From an uncultured Alistipes sp. (lineage in GTDB: Bacteria; Bacteroidota; Bacteroidia; Bacteroidales; Rikenellaceae), in NCBI RefSeq assembly GCF_910580175.1, contig NZ_CAJTXD010000007.1:1-28070 (forward strand): DNA of 28,070 bases, written 5' to 3'. This document shows positions 1 through 8,506 of this stretch, piece by piece. Under the pieces are notes generated by a model. It did not search any database. It saw only the letters and a list, made by a program, of their open reading frames with translations, and was not told the DNA's origin. Each line of letters starts with the position of its first letter. Positions within the stretch are counted from its first letter, which is position 1. Made by a program: the position numbers and the translations under genes.

Positions 1-2
1 GG

Positions 3-473
3 GGTCAAAACAACCTGGCCGCAGGGGTCATCCGCGCCTGGGTTTTCCAACTCAGCGTACTGGCCGCAGAGTATGGAAGAGAGCCCGTGCAAATCAGTCG
101 GATTGCCGAGAAAGAGAAGATTCCCCGGCGTTTTCTGGAAGGAATACTGCTCTCGCTTAAAAATATCGGAATGTTGAATAGCACGCGAGGCAAGAGCGGC
201 GGCTATTATCTGTTGAAAGATCCGCGGGAAGTGATATTGTTCGATGTGGTAATTTGTTTCGAAGGTTCGGTGAGTATGCTGGCATGCGTGTGCGAAGATC
301 AATATATGCCATGCGAATTTTGCAAAGACGAAGATAATTGTCCTATTCGCAAACCGTTTTCAGAGATTTATCGGCATATTATAGACGTATTGCGTCGAAC
401 GACATTGGCCGATTTGGTAAAAGAGCAACACGTCAACAACGATAAAAGTAAATCTTGCATGCTTTCAGAATAA
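3..473 (+). CDS. Rrf2-family transcriptional regulator, 5' end outside window
   Basis: The frame is open to the left edge, so the gene is probably cut by the window; the first in-window start candidate is GTG at 87. The part before it (ending LAAEYGREPVQIS) reads like the N-terminal helix and wing region of Rrf2 proteins, so 87 is unlikely to be the true start. The core EKIPRRFLEGILLSLKNIG followed by RGKSGGYYL is the classic Rrf2 winged helix. A C-terminal cysteine group (ACVCED, MPCEFC, NCPI) matches the region where IscR/NsrR-type members bind an iron-sulfur cluster, so a redox- or NO-sensing repressor is plausible, but the ligands are not proven. The tail is lysine- and serine-rich. Its targets are unknown; it converges on the PUL operon and is separated from it by a repeat-filled gap. 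Confidence 0.85.
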   Translation, partial: GQNNLAAGVIRAWVFQLSVLAAEYGREPVQISRIAEKEKIPRRFLEGILLSLKNIGMLNSTRGKSGGYYLLKDPREVILFDVVICFEGSVSMLACVCEDQYMPCEFCKDEDNCPIRKPFSEIYRHIIDVLRRTTLADLVKEQHVNNDKSKSCMLSE

Positions 474-538
474 TAAATCACAGATTAAATCCCACTCTAT
501 GAATTATTGTAGGTTAACCGAACTGATAGCAATTATTC

Positions 539-558
539 GATTATTCAAAAAAATAATC
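539..558 (+). terminator. Possible weak AT-only hairpin after the Rrf2 gene
   Basis: GATTATT (539-545) and AATAATC (552-558) are perfect 7-bp arms around a CAAAAA loop, 66 bp after the Rrf2 stop. The arms have almost no GC and there is no clean U-tract, so termination is only a guess. Confidence 0.2.
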
Positions 559-624
559 ATATTTGCATAGAATTAAAAGAATTGCTTGAAAGTAAGAAAA
601 ACAAGCGGCAAAGATTTTTTTGTA

Positions 625-845
625 ACTTAATCCGTTGCTTTTTTTATAAGATTCTCTTCCAAGTCATTCGTGCCCAGATAAATAATCAGGGCAATATCAA
701 AGATACGATTAAGCGAGAACAAAACGCAAACTTGTTTGTGTTTTGTCGAGCGGGAGTATCTTCGACGAAGTCAAAGATACGATAAGTTGATTGCAGGTTT
801 GCATTTTTTCCGAGAGGGAGTATCTTCGGCGCAGCCAATGATACA
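625..845 (+). repeat. Dispersed palindromic repeat, copy 1 (two-unit tandem)
   Basis: This stretch fills most of the 474-929 gap between the convergent Rrf2 gene and the PUL operon; I see no gene here. It has a leader (about 625-697) and two tandem units starting at CAAAGATAC (698 and 772, period 74 bp), then a third degenerate start CAATGATAC at 836. Unit 1 holds a near-perfect dyad, CAAAACGCAAAC (720-731) with GTTTGTGTTTTG (734-745). A second dyad spans the unit junction: GTATCTT (756-762) with AAGATAC (774-780), enclosing CTTCG-A-CGAAG (760-770). Unit 2 has a weaker centre (TGCA-ggtt-TGCA region). The same leader and unit design recurs at 16822-17044 in the same orientation. No transposase or terminal target duplication is visible. 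The hairpins may also serve as a transcription barrier between the converging genes (inference). Confidence 0.8.
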
Positions 846-929
846 CGGCACCGGAGCAACAACGGCAACGTGCCGGAACTCCGGAGCACATCCGGAATCC
901 CGACACGCTGTCAAGCCTTGCGGCGGCGA

Positions 930-2159
930 TTATTCGATCGTTACCTTCGTAACCGTATAGCCGTCGCCCACGACGAGGAAGCCGTCCTGCGCCTCCATGA
1001 GCGAGAGCGACAGGTCGGTAAGCACATACTCCAGCACCTGTTCCCCGGAGATCGTGATATCGCCGCGATTGGGGTCGCCCTCGCCCGTGAGTATGTTGTT
1101 CCACCAAGCGGTCGTGCAGGCTCCCTGGCCGTTGCCGTCGACATACACACGAACGATGCTGCCCGCATGAACGAGGTCTTTCATCGTCGTCTTCAGCGCA
1201 TCGAACGGCGTACCCCACGTGACGGCGAACGAACCTTCCCAAAGCGTCGTCTCGGCGGTTATGACCATCGTCGCCGCATCCGTCATGTCGCTGCCGTCGA
1301 CGAACTTCACCGCTTTTCCGTCCTTGGCGGCCACTTTCAGTTCGTAGCTCCCGGCCGGGAGTTCCGGCGTCGTGAACGAGAGCGACGTGCTGCTCTGCGC
1401 CACGACGGTGCACGGTTTGCCGCCGACATGGACCGAAGCGACTTTATCGAGGTTCTGCCCTGCGACGGTTACCTCCGTGCCGGCCTTCGCCTCGAAGCGG
1501 GCCGCCCCGAACACCGGTAAGGAGGACACCACGATAGTGCCCGCACCGTATACGAACCCTTTGGCGTCGGCTACCGTGAGGCTGTAGTTGCCGTCGGCCA
1601 TGCTCGGAACGTCATACTCCACATAGCCGCCGTCCTCGGCAACATAGCGGGCCGCAGCCTCTTTCGTGCCGACGATCACCTTGGCGACCTTGTTCATGTT
1701 CGTGCCATGGAGCGTGGCGGCGGCAGCGGGAGCCACCAGCCGCTCCAGCGTCAGCGATGCCGGTACGGGGTCTCCGTCGCAAGGCCGGACGATCAGTCGC
1801 CCCATGCGGGAGGTTTCGAGCCCCCGAAGCGTCGTAGCGACGATCTTCAGCATATATTCTCCCGCAAGCAGCGGCAGGTCTATCGTCAGCCCCTCGGCCA
1901 CCTCCCGGTCGTCGACGTACCATTTGACGACGGTGAAGTCCATCGGAGAGACGATCACCTCCTCCTTCAGGTTCTGGTCGCGGGTCATATTCCGGAACAC
2001 GCCCGGAACGCCGTTGGTCCAATCGCCGAAATAAGGATTGAGAATTCTCGGATAATCCTCCTCGCCCGCCGTGGTGAACGGGTCCTCGTTGTCCGTGCAG
2101 CTCGTCGCTACGGCTGCCGCAGCCATCAGCATAGCCAGCAAGATTGATATCTTTTTCAT
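930..2159 (-). CDS. Surface glycan-binding lipoprotein with IPT/TIG domains (SusE-position protein)
   Basis: 409 aa, last gene of the PUL operon, starting 3 bp after the SusD stop. The N-terminus is a lipoprotein signal with Cys21 (ATSC) followed by TDNED, an acidic stretch like the Bacteroidetes surface-export signal. After an N-terminal Ig-like region (about 35-125), two IPT/TIG-like beta-sandwiches follow: about 130-210 (LHGTNMNKVAKVIVG) and about 215-300 (VAGQNLDKVASVHVGGKPC). The C-terminal domain (about 305-409) begins TTLWEGSF and contains TAWWNNILTGEGDPNRGD, rich in aromatics suited to stacking on sugar rings. Proteins of this plan next to SusCD bind the target glycan at the cell surface, for example in beta-glucan and xyloglucan loci. 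The binding function is inferred from family and position; the ligand is probably a beta-1,4-glucan given the neighbouring GH94 and GH5 genes. Confidence 0.85.
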   Translation of the reverse strand: MKKISILLAMLMAAAAVATSCTDNEDPFTTAGEEDYPRILNPYFGDWTNGVPGVFRNMTRDQNLKEEVIVSPMDFTVVKWYVDDREVAEGLTIDLPLLAGEYMLKIVATTLRGLETSRMGRLIVRPCDGDPVPASLTLERLVAPAAAATLHGTNMNKVAKVIVGTKEAAARYVAEDGGYVEYDVPSMADGNYSLTVADAKGFVYGAGTIVVSSLPVFGAARFEAKAGTEVTVAGQNLDKVASVHVGGKPCTVVAQSSTSLSFTTPELPAGSYELKVAAKDGKAVKFVDGSDMTDAATMVITAETTLWEGSFAVTWGTPFDALKTTMKDLVHAGSIVRVYVDGNGQGACTTAWWNNILTGEGDPNRGDITISGEQVLEYVLTDLSLSLMEAQDGFLVVGDGYTVTKVTIE

Positions 2160-2162
2160 GAT

Positions 2163-3878
2163 TTAGAGCTTTTTATAGTTACCTTCTTTGGTGTCCCACC
2201 AGTTCCGTTTGTGCCAGTCGTCGGTTCCGCCCAAACGTTCGATCGCCTCCTTGTAGTGGGTAGTGTTGTATTTCAGTTCGAGATTCGGGTATTTCAGACG
2301 CACAGGAGGGGTCATATTGCTGTCCTCGTAGGTAAATCCATCGAAGTAGCCGAACTGCTGACGCTCCAGAAGAACCGGATAATCCGACCGGCGGAGATTC
2401 GCCCACCCCTCGGCCGGATTGGTCAGGTGGTGTATCCACGCCTGGGTGTTGATGGCCTCCTTGGGATTGTCGCCCAGCGGATTGGCCGCAATGTAGCTGG
2501 CGATCTCCCTGTCGGAGATCTTGTCGACCAGGGCATAATGGTCGTTCAGGAACCGCAGGGCGGCACCGATTCCGGCCTCGTAATGGCTCTGCGCATTGCC
2601 GTTCACCGCCCAACCTTTGACCACAGCCTCGGCCAGCAGGAATTCCGTTTCCGCCGAGGTGAGCAGGACACCCGGGCAGGCCGAATCCTCGAACGCGACG
2701 GCCAGGAACGGACGCACCATGCGGGTCGGATAGTTGCTCTGGTCGTAACCGGCGGTGGGATTCTCCTTTACCAGGCGCGCCAGGGTCGGAATGTCGTCGT
2801 TGGTCGGGACCGTCGGCCAGTTGTGGTACCACGCTTCGCCCGGATTGTTCGGCTGCGTGCCCGCACCGCCCTGCTCTTTCCAGGCATTGACCTCGTCGGT
2901 GACGTCGAAACACCCCTCCGGAGCCGTTTCGATGCGCGTCGTGTTGATGTAGTTGCGGCAGATGCGGTGCAGACGCGGGTCGCCCGTCTCCTCCATGCGG
3001 TTGTAGAGCGTCGAACAGACGAAGGTCGGGGAGGTCGGGTCCTGTCCGTAGAGCATTTCGCTCAGCGCATTGGCCCGGAAATCGAGCTCCTTCGCACCGT
3101 CGTAGAGCGTGAACGGAGCCGTCGTGTGGATCACATAGGCATCTTCGGCCGCCGTGCGGATATAGCCGCCTTCGGCACGCATCGCCTTTTCGAACTCCTC
3201 CTTGGCCTTGGCAGGCTCGATGTCGGAGATTCTCATCGCGAAACGCATGCGCAGGGAATTGGCGTATTTCTTCCATGCCTCGGGGTCGCCGCCCAGGCTC
3301 GTAACGTCGCCGCCGATGTGGTCGTTGCCCGTGCCGAGCTGCGCCACGCATTCGGCAAGTTCCGTGAAGAAATAGTGGTAGATCTCTTCCTGCGTGTCGT
3401 ATTTCGGCGTCGCGATTCCGGCCAGATAGCCTTGTCCTGCCTCGGAGCACGGCACATCGCCGTAGGTATCGGTCAGCACCGACAGCAGATAGACCTTATG
3501 AATCCGCAATGCGGCATTGAGGTTCGGTTTGTCGTGGGAACGTTCGATCGCATCCGTCAGATTCTTGATCGCAATGGTGTAGTAGCGGTCCCATAGCTGG
3601 CTCATGATGTCGTTCTTCGCCCAGTTGGAACCGGCGTGAGCCGCTACGTTCCATCCGCCCATATAATACTGCGTGAATCCCGTGATGTAGTTGCGGTAGG
3701 TATCCATCAGTCCGAAATCGCCGTAGGTCTGCAAGAGGGCCGTGGTGAGTTGGGTGCTCGGGTCGATCGTCGGAGACTTCGTTCCGTCGGTATTCATCTG
3801 CTCCATATAATCGTCGCTGCAGGAGTTCGCGCTGAGGACGGCACATGCGGCGAACAGCGTTATCAATAGGTTTTTCAT
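2163..3878 (-). CDS. SusD/RagB-family nutrient-binding lipoprotein (SusD-like_2 type)
   Basis: 571 aa, usual length for the family. Lipoprotein signal peptide with Cys20 (SANSC) followed by SDDY, an acidic surface-export-like signal. The motif LTDTYGDVPCSEAG at about 136-149 is the family signature that in SusD-like_2 proteins reads YGDVPYSEA; alpha-helical TPR-like segments follow, and the conserved late region ETEFLLAEAVVKGW is present. SusD proteins form the lid over the SusC barrel and help capture oligosaccharides. It lies 15 bp downstream of its SusC partner and 3 bp before the binding lipoprotein, so the three are surely co-transcribed. The substrate is inferred from the operon to be cello-oligosaccharides or a related beta-glucan. 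Confidence 0.93.
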   Translation of the reverse strand: MKNLLITLFAACAVLSANSCSDDYMEQMNTDGTKSPTIDPSTQLTTALLQTYGDFGLMDTYRNYITGFTQYYMGGWNVAAHAGSNWAKNDIMSQLWDRYYTIAIKNLTDAIERSHDKPNLNAALRIHKVYLLSVLTDTYGDVPCSEAGQGYLAGIATPKYDTQEEIYHYFFTELAECVAQLGTGNDHIGGDVTSLGGDPEAWKKYANSLRMRFAMRISDIEPAKAKEEFEKAMRAEGGYIRTAAEDAYVIHTTAPFTLYDGAKELDFRANALSEMLYGQDPTSPTFVCSTLYNRMEETGDPRLHRICRNYINTTRIETAPEGCFDVTDEVNAWKEQGGAGTQPNNPGEAWYHNWPTVPTNDDIPTLARLVKENPTAGYDQSNYPTRMVRPFLAVAFEDSACPGVLLTSAETEFLLAEAVVKGWAVNGNAQSHYEAGIGAALRFLNDHYALVDKISDREIASYIAANPLGDNPKEAINTQAWIHHLTNPAEGWANLRRSDYPVLLERQQFGYFDGFTYEDSNMTPPVRLKYPNLELKYNTTHYKEAIERLGGTDDWHKRNWWDTKEGNYKKL

Positions 3879-3893
3879 GATCGATCGTTCGTT

Positions 3894-6800
3894 TTAGAAT
3901 TTGACATTGACGTTGAATCCGAAACTTCTGCGCGAGGGCAGCGAACCGTATTCCAGTCCCATACCCGACGTATTGTAGCCCGAATCGGGATCAATGTTCG
4001 GAATGTTTTTCCAGACGATGAACGGGTTGCGGGCCACGAACGAGACGCTGAGCCCCTTTACCGTTTTGCCGAGCATCCGTTCGGGGAAGGTGTATCCGAA
4101 CGTGATTTCGCGGCACTTTACATACGAATTGTCGTAGACGAACATGCTCGGGGCGTTGGTCGAGACGCTTTCCCAATAGTTCTGCGGGTCGATAGGTATC
4201 GTATTGGGGGAATAGGTGCCGTCGCCGTTGTCGATGACGCCGGGAGCTACGAATCCTTGCGCGTCGCCCGATGCGCGCCACTCGACGAGGGTCTTGCCGG
4301 CAGACAGACGGGCCTCTTCGGAATTGTACCAAGCCTGGCGGCCTTCGAGTGTAGAGTTCGCTTTGCCGGTCTGGAAGGCCGAACGCATGGACATGGAGAA
4401 CAGGTCGGCCCCGACCTTGACGTCGAACCCGGCCGAAAGACGGAAGTTCTTATAGGTGAATGTCGTATAGAAACCGCCCGTCCAGTCCCAGGAGGCATTG
4501 CCGATCGTGCGGGGCGTATTGTCGTAGAGCGGCAGACCGGTCTCGGGATTGATCAGCACGTCGCCGTTTTCGTTGCGCAGGAAATCGGGCGCGACGATCG
4601 AACCGAAGTTCTCGCCCACTTCGGCGCCGACCGAAACGTTGCACCAGCGGGCGCTCTCCAGTTCGAAGTAGTCCATGCCCTCGGTCAGCGACTTGACTTT
4701 GTTGGAGTTCTTGGAGAAATTCACGCCCAGGTCCCAGGCGAAATCCTTGTACTGCACCGCGCGGCCATTGATCGCCACCTCGATACCGCGATTGGCGATT
4801 TCGCCGGCATTGATCAGACGTGACGGATAGCCCGAAGCCGAAGACGATGCCAGACCGATGATCTGGTTCTTGGAGGTCTGATCGTAATAGGTAATGTCGA
4901 CGCCCAGTCGGTTGTGGAAAAATTTCATCTCCAGACCCAGTTCATAGGCACTCGTCATGGTCGGCTTGAGATCCTTGTTGGGCTGAACGTCGTTGTTGAT
5001 CATGCCGATGGTATAGCCCGGGTAGGAATACTTGCCGGTCGTATAGCTCAAAGCGAGCTTATAGGGATCGGTGTCGCTGCCGACCTGAGCCCAGGAAGCC
5101 CGGACCTTGCCGTAGGAGAGCACCCGCGAATTCTTGACGAATTCCGAGAAAACCAGCGACGCCGAGACCGAAGGATAGACGTAGATGTTGTTCGCCACAG
5201 GCAGCGTCGACGATTTGTCGCCGCGCAGGGTGGCCTCCAGATAATAGGTATGGTCGTAACCCAGGCTTACGCTGCCGTAGAGCGAACAGATCTGCTTCTC
5301 GTAGGAGTTCTCCTGCATGCTCTGCTCCTGGTAGTTCATCAGAGCGATGATACCATCCATCTGCTGGTCGAGTCCCGTGAGGATCGTGGTCTTGTTGTCG
5401 ACGCGGAAAATGTTGCCGCCCAGCGTGGCGTTCAGGTCGAAGCTGCCCCAGTTGTTGTTGTAGAGAGCGAGCAGTTCGGCATTGAGAGTACGGTTGTGGA
5501 AGATGCTCTTCTGATACTGTCCGGCAGCCTTGCCGGGCGTGGTGCGGGCGATATACTCTTCGAAGGTCATGTCGTTGATGTCGGTTCCGATCGTGCCCTG
5601 AATTTTGAGGTGTTTGTTGACGTTGTAGATCATTTTGCCCGACAACCGGTAAACGTCCTTCAACGAGGTATTCCGGTTCTTGTAGAGGTCCCAGTAGGGG
5701 TTGCGGTTGTACTGGTCGTTGCCGTTCCAGTTGTAATACTCTCCTTTTTCGTTCTGATAGTTTTTCAGCCAGGCTTGGTTGTAGGTGCTGGCGAGCGTCA
5801 TCAGGTTCTTGCCGACGTTGCTTTGCGAATCGCCGAGCGCGGGACGGTTCAGGACGTCTTCGTGGGTGTAATTGGCCGTAAAATCCAGGTCCACGGCCCC
5901 GAGCGAGGTGTTTACGCGGAGATTGAAGTTGTCGCGGCTCATCTTCGTGTTGGGCAGAATGTCGCGGTTGCGCATGTCGGTGAACGAGAAGCGCATGCCC
6001 GTCTTGCCCGAACTTGCCGAAACGATCCCCGTATTCTGGGCCGTGAAGCCGGTGCGGAAAAACTCGGACGTGTTGTCGGGATAGATTTTGAACGGCCGCT
6101 TCACGCCGTCGAAATACTCCACCAGGAATCCGTCGGCCTTCGGGCCCCAGCTCGAATTGGTTCCGGTCGTGGCCGTAGGCGAATACTTGCCGTTGTTGCC
6201 CATGCCGTAAATCTGCTGCACGTCATCCCATTTCGCCAGCTGGGTATCCACGGTGATCGAACCGTTGTACTCTACCGAAAACTTGTCTTTGTCGGCCTTC
6301 TTGGTCGTAATCAGAATGACGCCGTGCGAAGCCCGGCTTCCGTAAAGCGCCGATGCGGCGGGGCCTTTCAGCACGGTCATCGTCTCGATATCGTCGGGAT
6401 TGACGGCCGAAATGCCGTCGCCCAGGTCGTAGCCGCCGTCCTTGCCTGCGCTGCCGAAGTTCGTATTGTCCAGGGGCACGCCGTCAATGACATAGAGCGG
6501 CTGGTTGTTGCCCGTCATTTCGGTGTTTCCTCGCAGCAATACCCGGGTCGAACCCGAAACGCCGCCTGCGGTCTGGCTCACGACCAGCCCTGCGACCTTA
6601 CCGGCCAGCGAGTTGATGACGTTCGTCTCCTTGGCCTTGGTGAGCTCCTCGCCCTTGACCTCCGACAGACCGTAACCGAGCGCTTTGCGGTCGCGCTTGA
6701 TGCCCAGAGCCGTCACCACGACCTCGTTGAGCATCACGCCGTCGTCCTCTTCGAGGATCACATCCATCGTGGTGTAGGCGGCCAGCGTCTTGTTCCGATA

Positions 6801-7076
6801 ACCCAGATAGCTGAATTCGATCTTGCTGTCCGCCGGACAGTTGAGGGAGAACTTGCCGTTCGCGTCGGTCGTAGTGCCCGCCGTCGATCCGACCACGACG
6901 ACCGCGACACCGACCAGCGGACCGTTCGCATCGCGCACGACGCCGGTCACCTGCTGCTTGTCGGACGCAGCGACACCGCCGGTACTGCCGCTGGGTTGCG
7001 CAGCAACCGTTGCCGTACCCGGCAACCACATTACGCCTGCCGTCAGCAGACATAAAAGTACTTGTTTAGCGTTCAT
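3894..7076 (-). CDS. SusC/RagA-family TonB-dependent outer-membrane transporter (PUL)
   Basis: 1060 aa. Signal peptide about 1-27, ending AAQ; a short linker; carboxypeptidase-regulatory-like domain about 42-112 (VTGVVRDANGPLVGVAV, FSYLGYRN); TonB-box-like NEVVVTALG about 117-125; plug domain about 130-260 with LYVIDGVPLDN, the VNPDDIETMTVLKGPAASALYGSRAS region and VILITTKK; then the 22-strand barrel ending in a C-terminal Phe (NVNVKF). It imports oligosaccharides across the outer membrane using TonB/ExbBD energy, with the downstream SusD as lid. It starts 44 bp after the symporter gene, so all enzyme genes precede SusCD in this operon. No frameshift or missing region is seen. Confidence 0.95.
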   Translation of the reverse strand: MNAKQVLLCLLTAGVMWLPGTATVAAQPSGSTGGVAASDKQQVTGVVRDANGPLVGVAVVVVGSTAGTTTDANGKFSLNCPADSKIEFSYLGYRNKTLAAYTTMDVILEEDDGVMLNEVVVTALGIKRDRKALGYGLSEVKGEELTKAKETNVINSLAGKVAGLVVSQTAGGVSGSTRVLLRGNTEMTGNNQPLYVIDGVPLDNTNFGSAGKDGGYDLGDGISAVNPDDIETMTVLKGPAASALYGSRASHGVILITTKKADKDKFSVEYNGSITVDTQLAKWDDVQQIYGMGNNGKYSPTATTGTNSSWGPKADGFLVEYFDGVKRPFKIYPDNTSEFFRTGFTAQNTGIVSASSGKTGMRFSFTDMRNRDILPNTKMSRDNFNLRVNTSLGAVDLDFTANYTHEDVLNRPALGDSQSNVGKNLMTLASTYNQAWLKNYQNEKGEYYNWNGNDQYNRNPYWDLYKNRNTSLKDVYRLSGKMIYNVNKHLKIQGTIGTDINDMTFEEYIARTTPGKAAGQYQKSIFHNRTLNAELLALYNNNWGSFDLNATLGGNIFRVDNKTTILTGLDQQMDGIIALMNYQEQSMQENSYEKQICSLYGSVSLGYDHTYYLEATLRGDKSSTLPVANNIYVYPSVSASLVFSEFVKNSRVLSYGKVRASWAQVGSDTDPYKLALSYTTGKYSYPGYTIGMINNDVQPNKDLKPTMTSAYELGLEMKFFHNRLGVDITYYDQTSKNQIIGLASSSASGYPSRLINAGEIANRGIEVAINGRAVQYKDFAWDLGVNFSKNSNKVKSLTEGMDYFELESARWCNVSVGAEVGENFGSIVAPDFLRNENGDVLINPETGLPLYDNTPRTIGNASWDWTGGFYTTFTYKNFRLSAGFDVKVGADLFSMSMRSAFQTGKANSTLEGRQAWYNSEEARLSAGKTLVEWRASGDAQGFVAPGVIDNGDGTYSPNTIPIDPQNYWESVSTNAPSMFVYDNSYVKCREITFGYTFPERMLGKTVKGLSVSFVARNPFIVWKNIPNIDPDSGYNTSGMGLEYGSLPSRRSFGFNVNVKF

Positions 7077-7120
7077 TTTACATTCATTTAAGGTTGTTTA
7101 TGAAGTTTTGTGTCGGTATT

Positions 7121-8494
7121 TCACTCTTCGGCATCCGTAATCCTCGCCATTTCCCGGCTTGTCAGCGGATAGACGTACAGGAGGGCGGCCATGACCACGG
7201 CGATCGCAGCCGGGATATAGCTCATGGTCAGTTTCATGCCCAGTATGGCGGTTTCGCTCTGCGCTGCCGCGTTGGGCACCAGCCCGAAAGCATCGAAGAG
7301 GACGAGGAGGGCCGATCCGGCGATTGCCCCTCCGAACTTCTGGGCCATGCTGCCGCTCGAAAAGATCAGGGCGGTGGACGAGGTGCCGTGCACGGCTCGG
7401 GAGTACTCCGCCACATCGGCATACATGCTCCATACGAGCGGGCTGACGATACCCGTCAACAGACTGATGGCCACTTGCAGGAGCAGCATGGCGATGAATC
7501 CGCCGTTGCATACGGGCACGTAGAAGAAAGCGACGCTCAACACGGCCAGGAAGACCGACGAGGCGATGAAGGTGCTCTTTTTGCCGAGTCGGCGGCTCAG
7601 CGGCACGGCGGTAATCACGCCCGCCATGTTGCACACCTCGCCCACGGCGAGAAACAGTCCGGCGAAGAAAAGGAACGACCAGCCTCCGAGATGGATGCTC
7701 GCCTGTTCGCCGATGTAGTATTTGAAATAGTAAGCCACCGTAGCGCCGCGCACCGTGTTGAACAGGTTGGTGCAGAGAGCGCCGCCGGTGATGATCCACC
7801 AGGGAAGGTTCGTGACGAGGGCCTTGAAATCACTGCCCAGACCGGCGCTTTTCGGGCTGCGGACATGTTCTCGGGTGAGGAGGAACGACCCGATGAAAAG
7901 CAGCAGGCAGCAAACGGCGATCACGGTCATTGCCCCCTGCCATGCCCCGGCCGCGAGGTCCGACGATCCGAACAGGGGATGCGAGGCGAAGAAGTCGCAC
8001 AACGGCTCCCACGCAAAGAGCGCAGTGAACGAACCGCCGTAAGCGAAGAACATGCGATAGCTCGAAAAGACGGTCTTTTCGTCGCTATCGTGCGTCAGCA
8101 CGCCTAACATCGAGGCATAGGGCACGTTGATGCCGGTATATACCGTCATCATGAGCAGGTAAGTGAAATAGGCCCAGGCGACTTTGCCGCTCGGGCCCCA
8201 GTCGGGCGTCGTGAAGAGCAGCACGCCGGCGACGGCGAACGGCAGGGCGAACCACAGCAGATAAGGCCGGTATTTGCCCCAGCGGGTCTGGGTGCGGTCG
8301 GCAATGACGCCCATCATCGGATCGGAAACGGTGTCCCATACCCGTGTGACGAACATCAGCGAAGCGGTCTGCGCCAGCGAAAGTCCGAAAATGTCGCTGT
8401 AGAAAATGGGCAGGTAGTAGGAAAAAACTTTCCAGAACATATTGCTCGACATGTCGCCCATGCCGTAGCCGATTTTTTCGAGTAGCCGATTCAT
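7121..8494 (-). CDS. GPH-family (MFS) sugar:cation symporter
   Basis: 457 aa with about 12 hydrophobic membrane segments. The N-terminal half carries the glycoside-pentoside-hexuronide signature: RVWDTVSDPMMGVIADRTQT at 51-70, followed by RWGKYRPYLLW. This places it in the inner membrane as a cation-coupled sugar transporter. Directly downstream (12 bp) of the cytoplasmic cellobiose phosphorylase, it most likely brings cellobiose or short cello-oligosaccharides from periplasm to cytoplasm. Substrate is inferred from context; the family also includes melibiose and glucuronide transporters. Confidence 0.9.
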   Translation of the reverse strand: MNRLLEKIGYGMGDMSSNMFWKVFSYYLPIFYSDIFGLSLAQTASLMFVTRVWDTVSDPMMGVIADRTQTRWGKYRPYLLWFALPFAVAGVLLFTTPDWGPSGKVAWAYFTYLLMMTVYTGINVPYASMLGVLTHDSDEKTVFSSYRMFFAYGGSFTALFAWEPLCDFFASHPLFGSSDLAAGAWQGAMTVIAVCCLLLFIGSFLLTREHVRSPKSAGLGSDFKALVTNLPWWIITGGALCTNLFNTVRGATVAYYFKYYIGEQASIHLGGWSFLFFAGLFLAVGEVCNMAGVITAVPLSRRLGKKSTFIASSVFLAVLSVAFFYVPVCNGGFIAMLLLQVAISLLTGIVSPLVWSMYADVAEYSRAVHGTSSTALIFSSGSMAQKFGGAIAGSALLVLFDAFGLVPNAAAQSETAILGMKLTMSYIPAAIAVVMAALLYVYPLTSREMARITDAEE

Positions 8495-8506
8495 CGTCGA
8501 AAATCG

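Noticed and set aside
698..835. CRISPR array in the tandem repeats
   Set aside because: Only two or three 74-bp units, similarity runs across the unit, no short repeat with unique spacers and no cas genes.
4914..7055. Long plus-strand reading frame of 713 aa opposite SusC
   Set aside because: It is the antisense shadow of a well-supported SusC gene; GC-rich codons leave few stops. The product has no domain and an odd His/Val/Arg-rich composition.
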